Source: QHXW01 sp041486185
GTDB taxonomy: Bacteria; Acidobacteriota; Terriglobia; Bryobacterales; Bryobacteraceae
DNA length: 5,602 nucleotides
Assembly: GCA_041486185.1 (NCBI GenBank)
Contig: JBGPKX010000370.1
Span: 1-5,602 of the forward strand
Direction: 5' to 3'
In this document: positions 4,945 through 5,602 of the stretch, piece after piece
Layout: each line of letters begins with the position of its first letter
How positions within the stretch are numbered: the first letter of the stretch is position 1
Position numbers and translations under genes: made by a program
Notes under the pieces: generated by a model
Databases searched by the model: none
Told to the model about the DNA's origin: nothing
The model's input: the letters and a program-made list of their open reading frames with translations, nothing else

Positions 4945-4954
4945 TTGTAATCTG

Positions 4955-5602
4955 ATGCCTACTCTCGCGGCAGTCAAGCCGCCGCTTTATTTGAAACTGG
5001 CCAGGGCGCTCGAAGAGCAGATCAGCCGGGGTGTATTGCGTCCGGGCGAGCGCATCCCGTCCGTTAGATCGTTCAGCCGCCAGCAAGGCGTCAGCATATC
5101 GACGGTACTGGAAGCTTTTATGTGGCTGGAGAACCGGGGCGCCATTGAGTCGCGGCCGAAATCCGGATTCTTCGTGCGCATTCCCTTCGCCAAGTCCATT
5201 CCCGAGCCGCGATTTCAGACGCCCGCGCCAAGGCCCGCGGTTTTCGGAGCTGGGGCCATCGTGGCCGAGGTGCTGCGATCGGCAACCGATCCGGCGAGCG
5301 TTCCGCTGGGCACCGCCTGCCCCGATCCGGAACTGCTCCCGCACCACAGGCTCAGCGGGATCTTACGTGGCATCGTGCGGCGCAACAGTCTGCATAGCAG
5401 CATCTACGGGCCCACGCATGGAGTCGAGGGGCTGCGCCGGCAAATCGCCCGGCGTTCGCTCGAATATGGGTGCAATTTTTCTCCGTCGGATATCGTGGTG
5501 ACGAGCGGCGCCATGGAGGCGCTGAATCTGAGCTTGCGCGCGGTGGCTCGCGCCGGCGACGTGATCGCGGTGGAAAGTCCCTCGTATTTCGGCCTGCTCG
5601 AA
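4955..5602 (+). CDS. MocR-family PLP-dependent transcriptional regulator, N-terminal 216 codons (cut by window edge)
   Basis: A second GntR/aminotransferase fusion regulator, clearly different in sequence from the pdxR product. Residues 9-78 form the winged helix-turn-helix: PPLYLKLARALEEQISRG, LRPGERIPSVRSFSRQQGVS, STVLEAFMWLENRGAIESRP and KSGFFV. After a linker the aminotransferase-like domain begins, with IYGPTHGVEGLRRQIARRS (150-168), VVTSGAMEALNLSLRA (181-196) and IAVESPSYFGLL (204-215). The motif style recalls the YdcR-like branch, but ligand and targets are unknown. The full length is usually 450-500 residues, so the PLP lysine lies beyond the window. ATG 4955 is chosen because the wHTH starts soon after; it has no Shine-Dalgarno and a predicted transcription start a few bases upstream. 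It is divergent from the M20-GNAT operon, which is a plausible target. Confidence 0.9.
   Translation, partial: MPTLAAVKPPLYLKLARALEEQISRGVLRPGERIPSVRSFSRQQGVSISTVLEAFMWLENRGAIESRPKSGFFVRIPFAKSIPEPRFQTPAPRPAVFGAGAIVAEVLRSATDPASVPLGTACPDPELLPHHRLSGILRGIVRRNSLHSSIYGPTHGVEGLRRQIARRSLEYGCNFSPSDIVVTSGAMEALNLSLRAVARAGDVIAVESPSYFGLLE

Overview
The window is a GC-rich (about 60% by eye) bacterial chromosomal segment with ordinary catabolic and vitamin-pathway genes. The lineage cannot be fixed from the sequence. An acidobacterial source (Solibacter/Bryobacter-like) is my best guess. It rests on the remnant of a tricorn-like protease with its signal peptide, the style of the dispersed inverted repeat near 3.0 kb, and the mix of Shine-Dalgarno and apparently leaderless genes. 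Treat it as inference.

Layout, left to right. Positions 1-1873 (minus strand) hold a pyridoxal-phosphate block: a MocR-type regulator best called PdxR, followed 19 bp downstream by the first 123 codons of pdxS, the PLP synthase lyase subunit, which runs off the left edge. Positions 1874-1958 form a compact divergent control region. A near-leaderless pdxR promoter points left, and an overlapping promoter points right into a type II toxin-antitoxin pair (1944-2584): a ribbon-helix-helix antitoxin overlapping a PIN-domain toxin by 4 bp. The toxin ends 6 bp from the broken end of a tricorn-like peptidase gene read from the other strand (2591-2866). Only the ribosome site, signal peptide and first propeller blade of that gene survive.

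Positions 2867-3112 contain no gene. They hold the remnant's upstream region and a pair of inverted, diverged copies of a dispersed-looking element around a perfect 7-bp hairpin. Positions 3113-4868 (minus strand) encode a two-gene unit: an M20 metallopeptidase and, 13 bp downstream, a GNAT acetyltransferase. The M20 gene begins with four 21-bp tandem repeats, which encode a heptad and repeat an internal ribosome-site/ATG unit. Positions 4869-4954 form a second divergent control region with GTACAG direct repeats. It leads to a second, different MocR regulator that runs off the right edge at 5602.

Functionally, PdxR senses PLP (the family cofactor) and probably adjusts pdxS and its own operon. 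The TA pair is a self-contained accessory module. The M20/GNAT pair looks like N-acyl amino-acid or peptide metabolism, possibly controlled by the divergent MocR protein. No large novel system is visible. The points most worth a second look are the repeated start-site cassette of the M20 gene, the inverted repeat pair at the GNAT stop codon, the TA module at the truncated protease, and the two candidate MocR operators.
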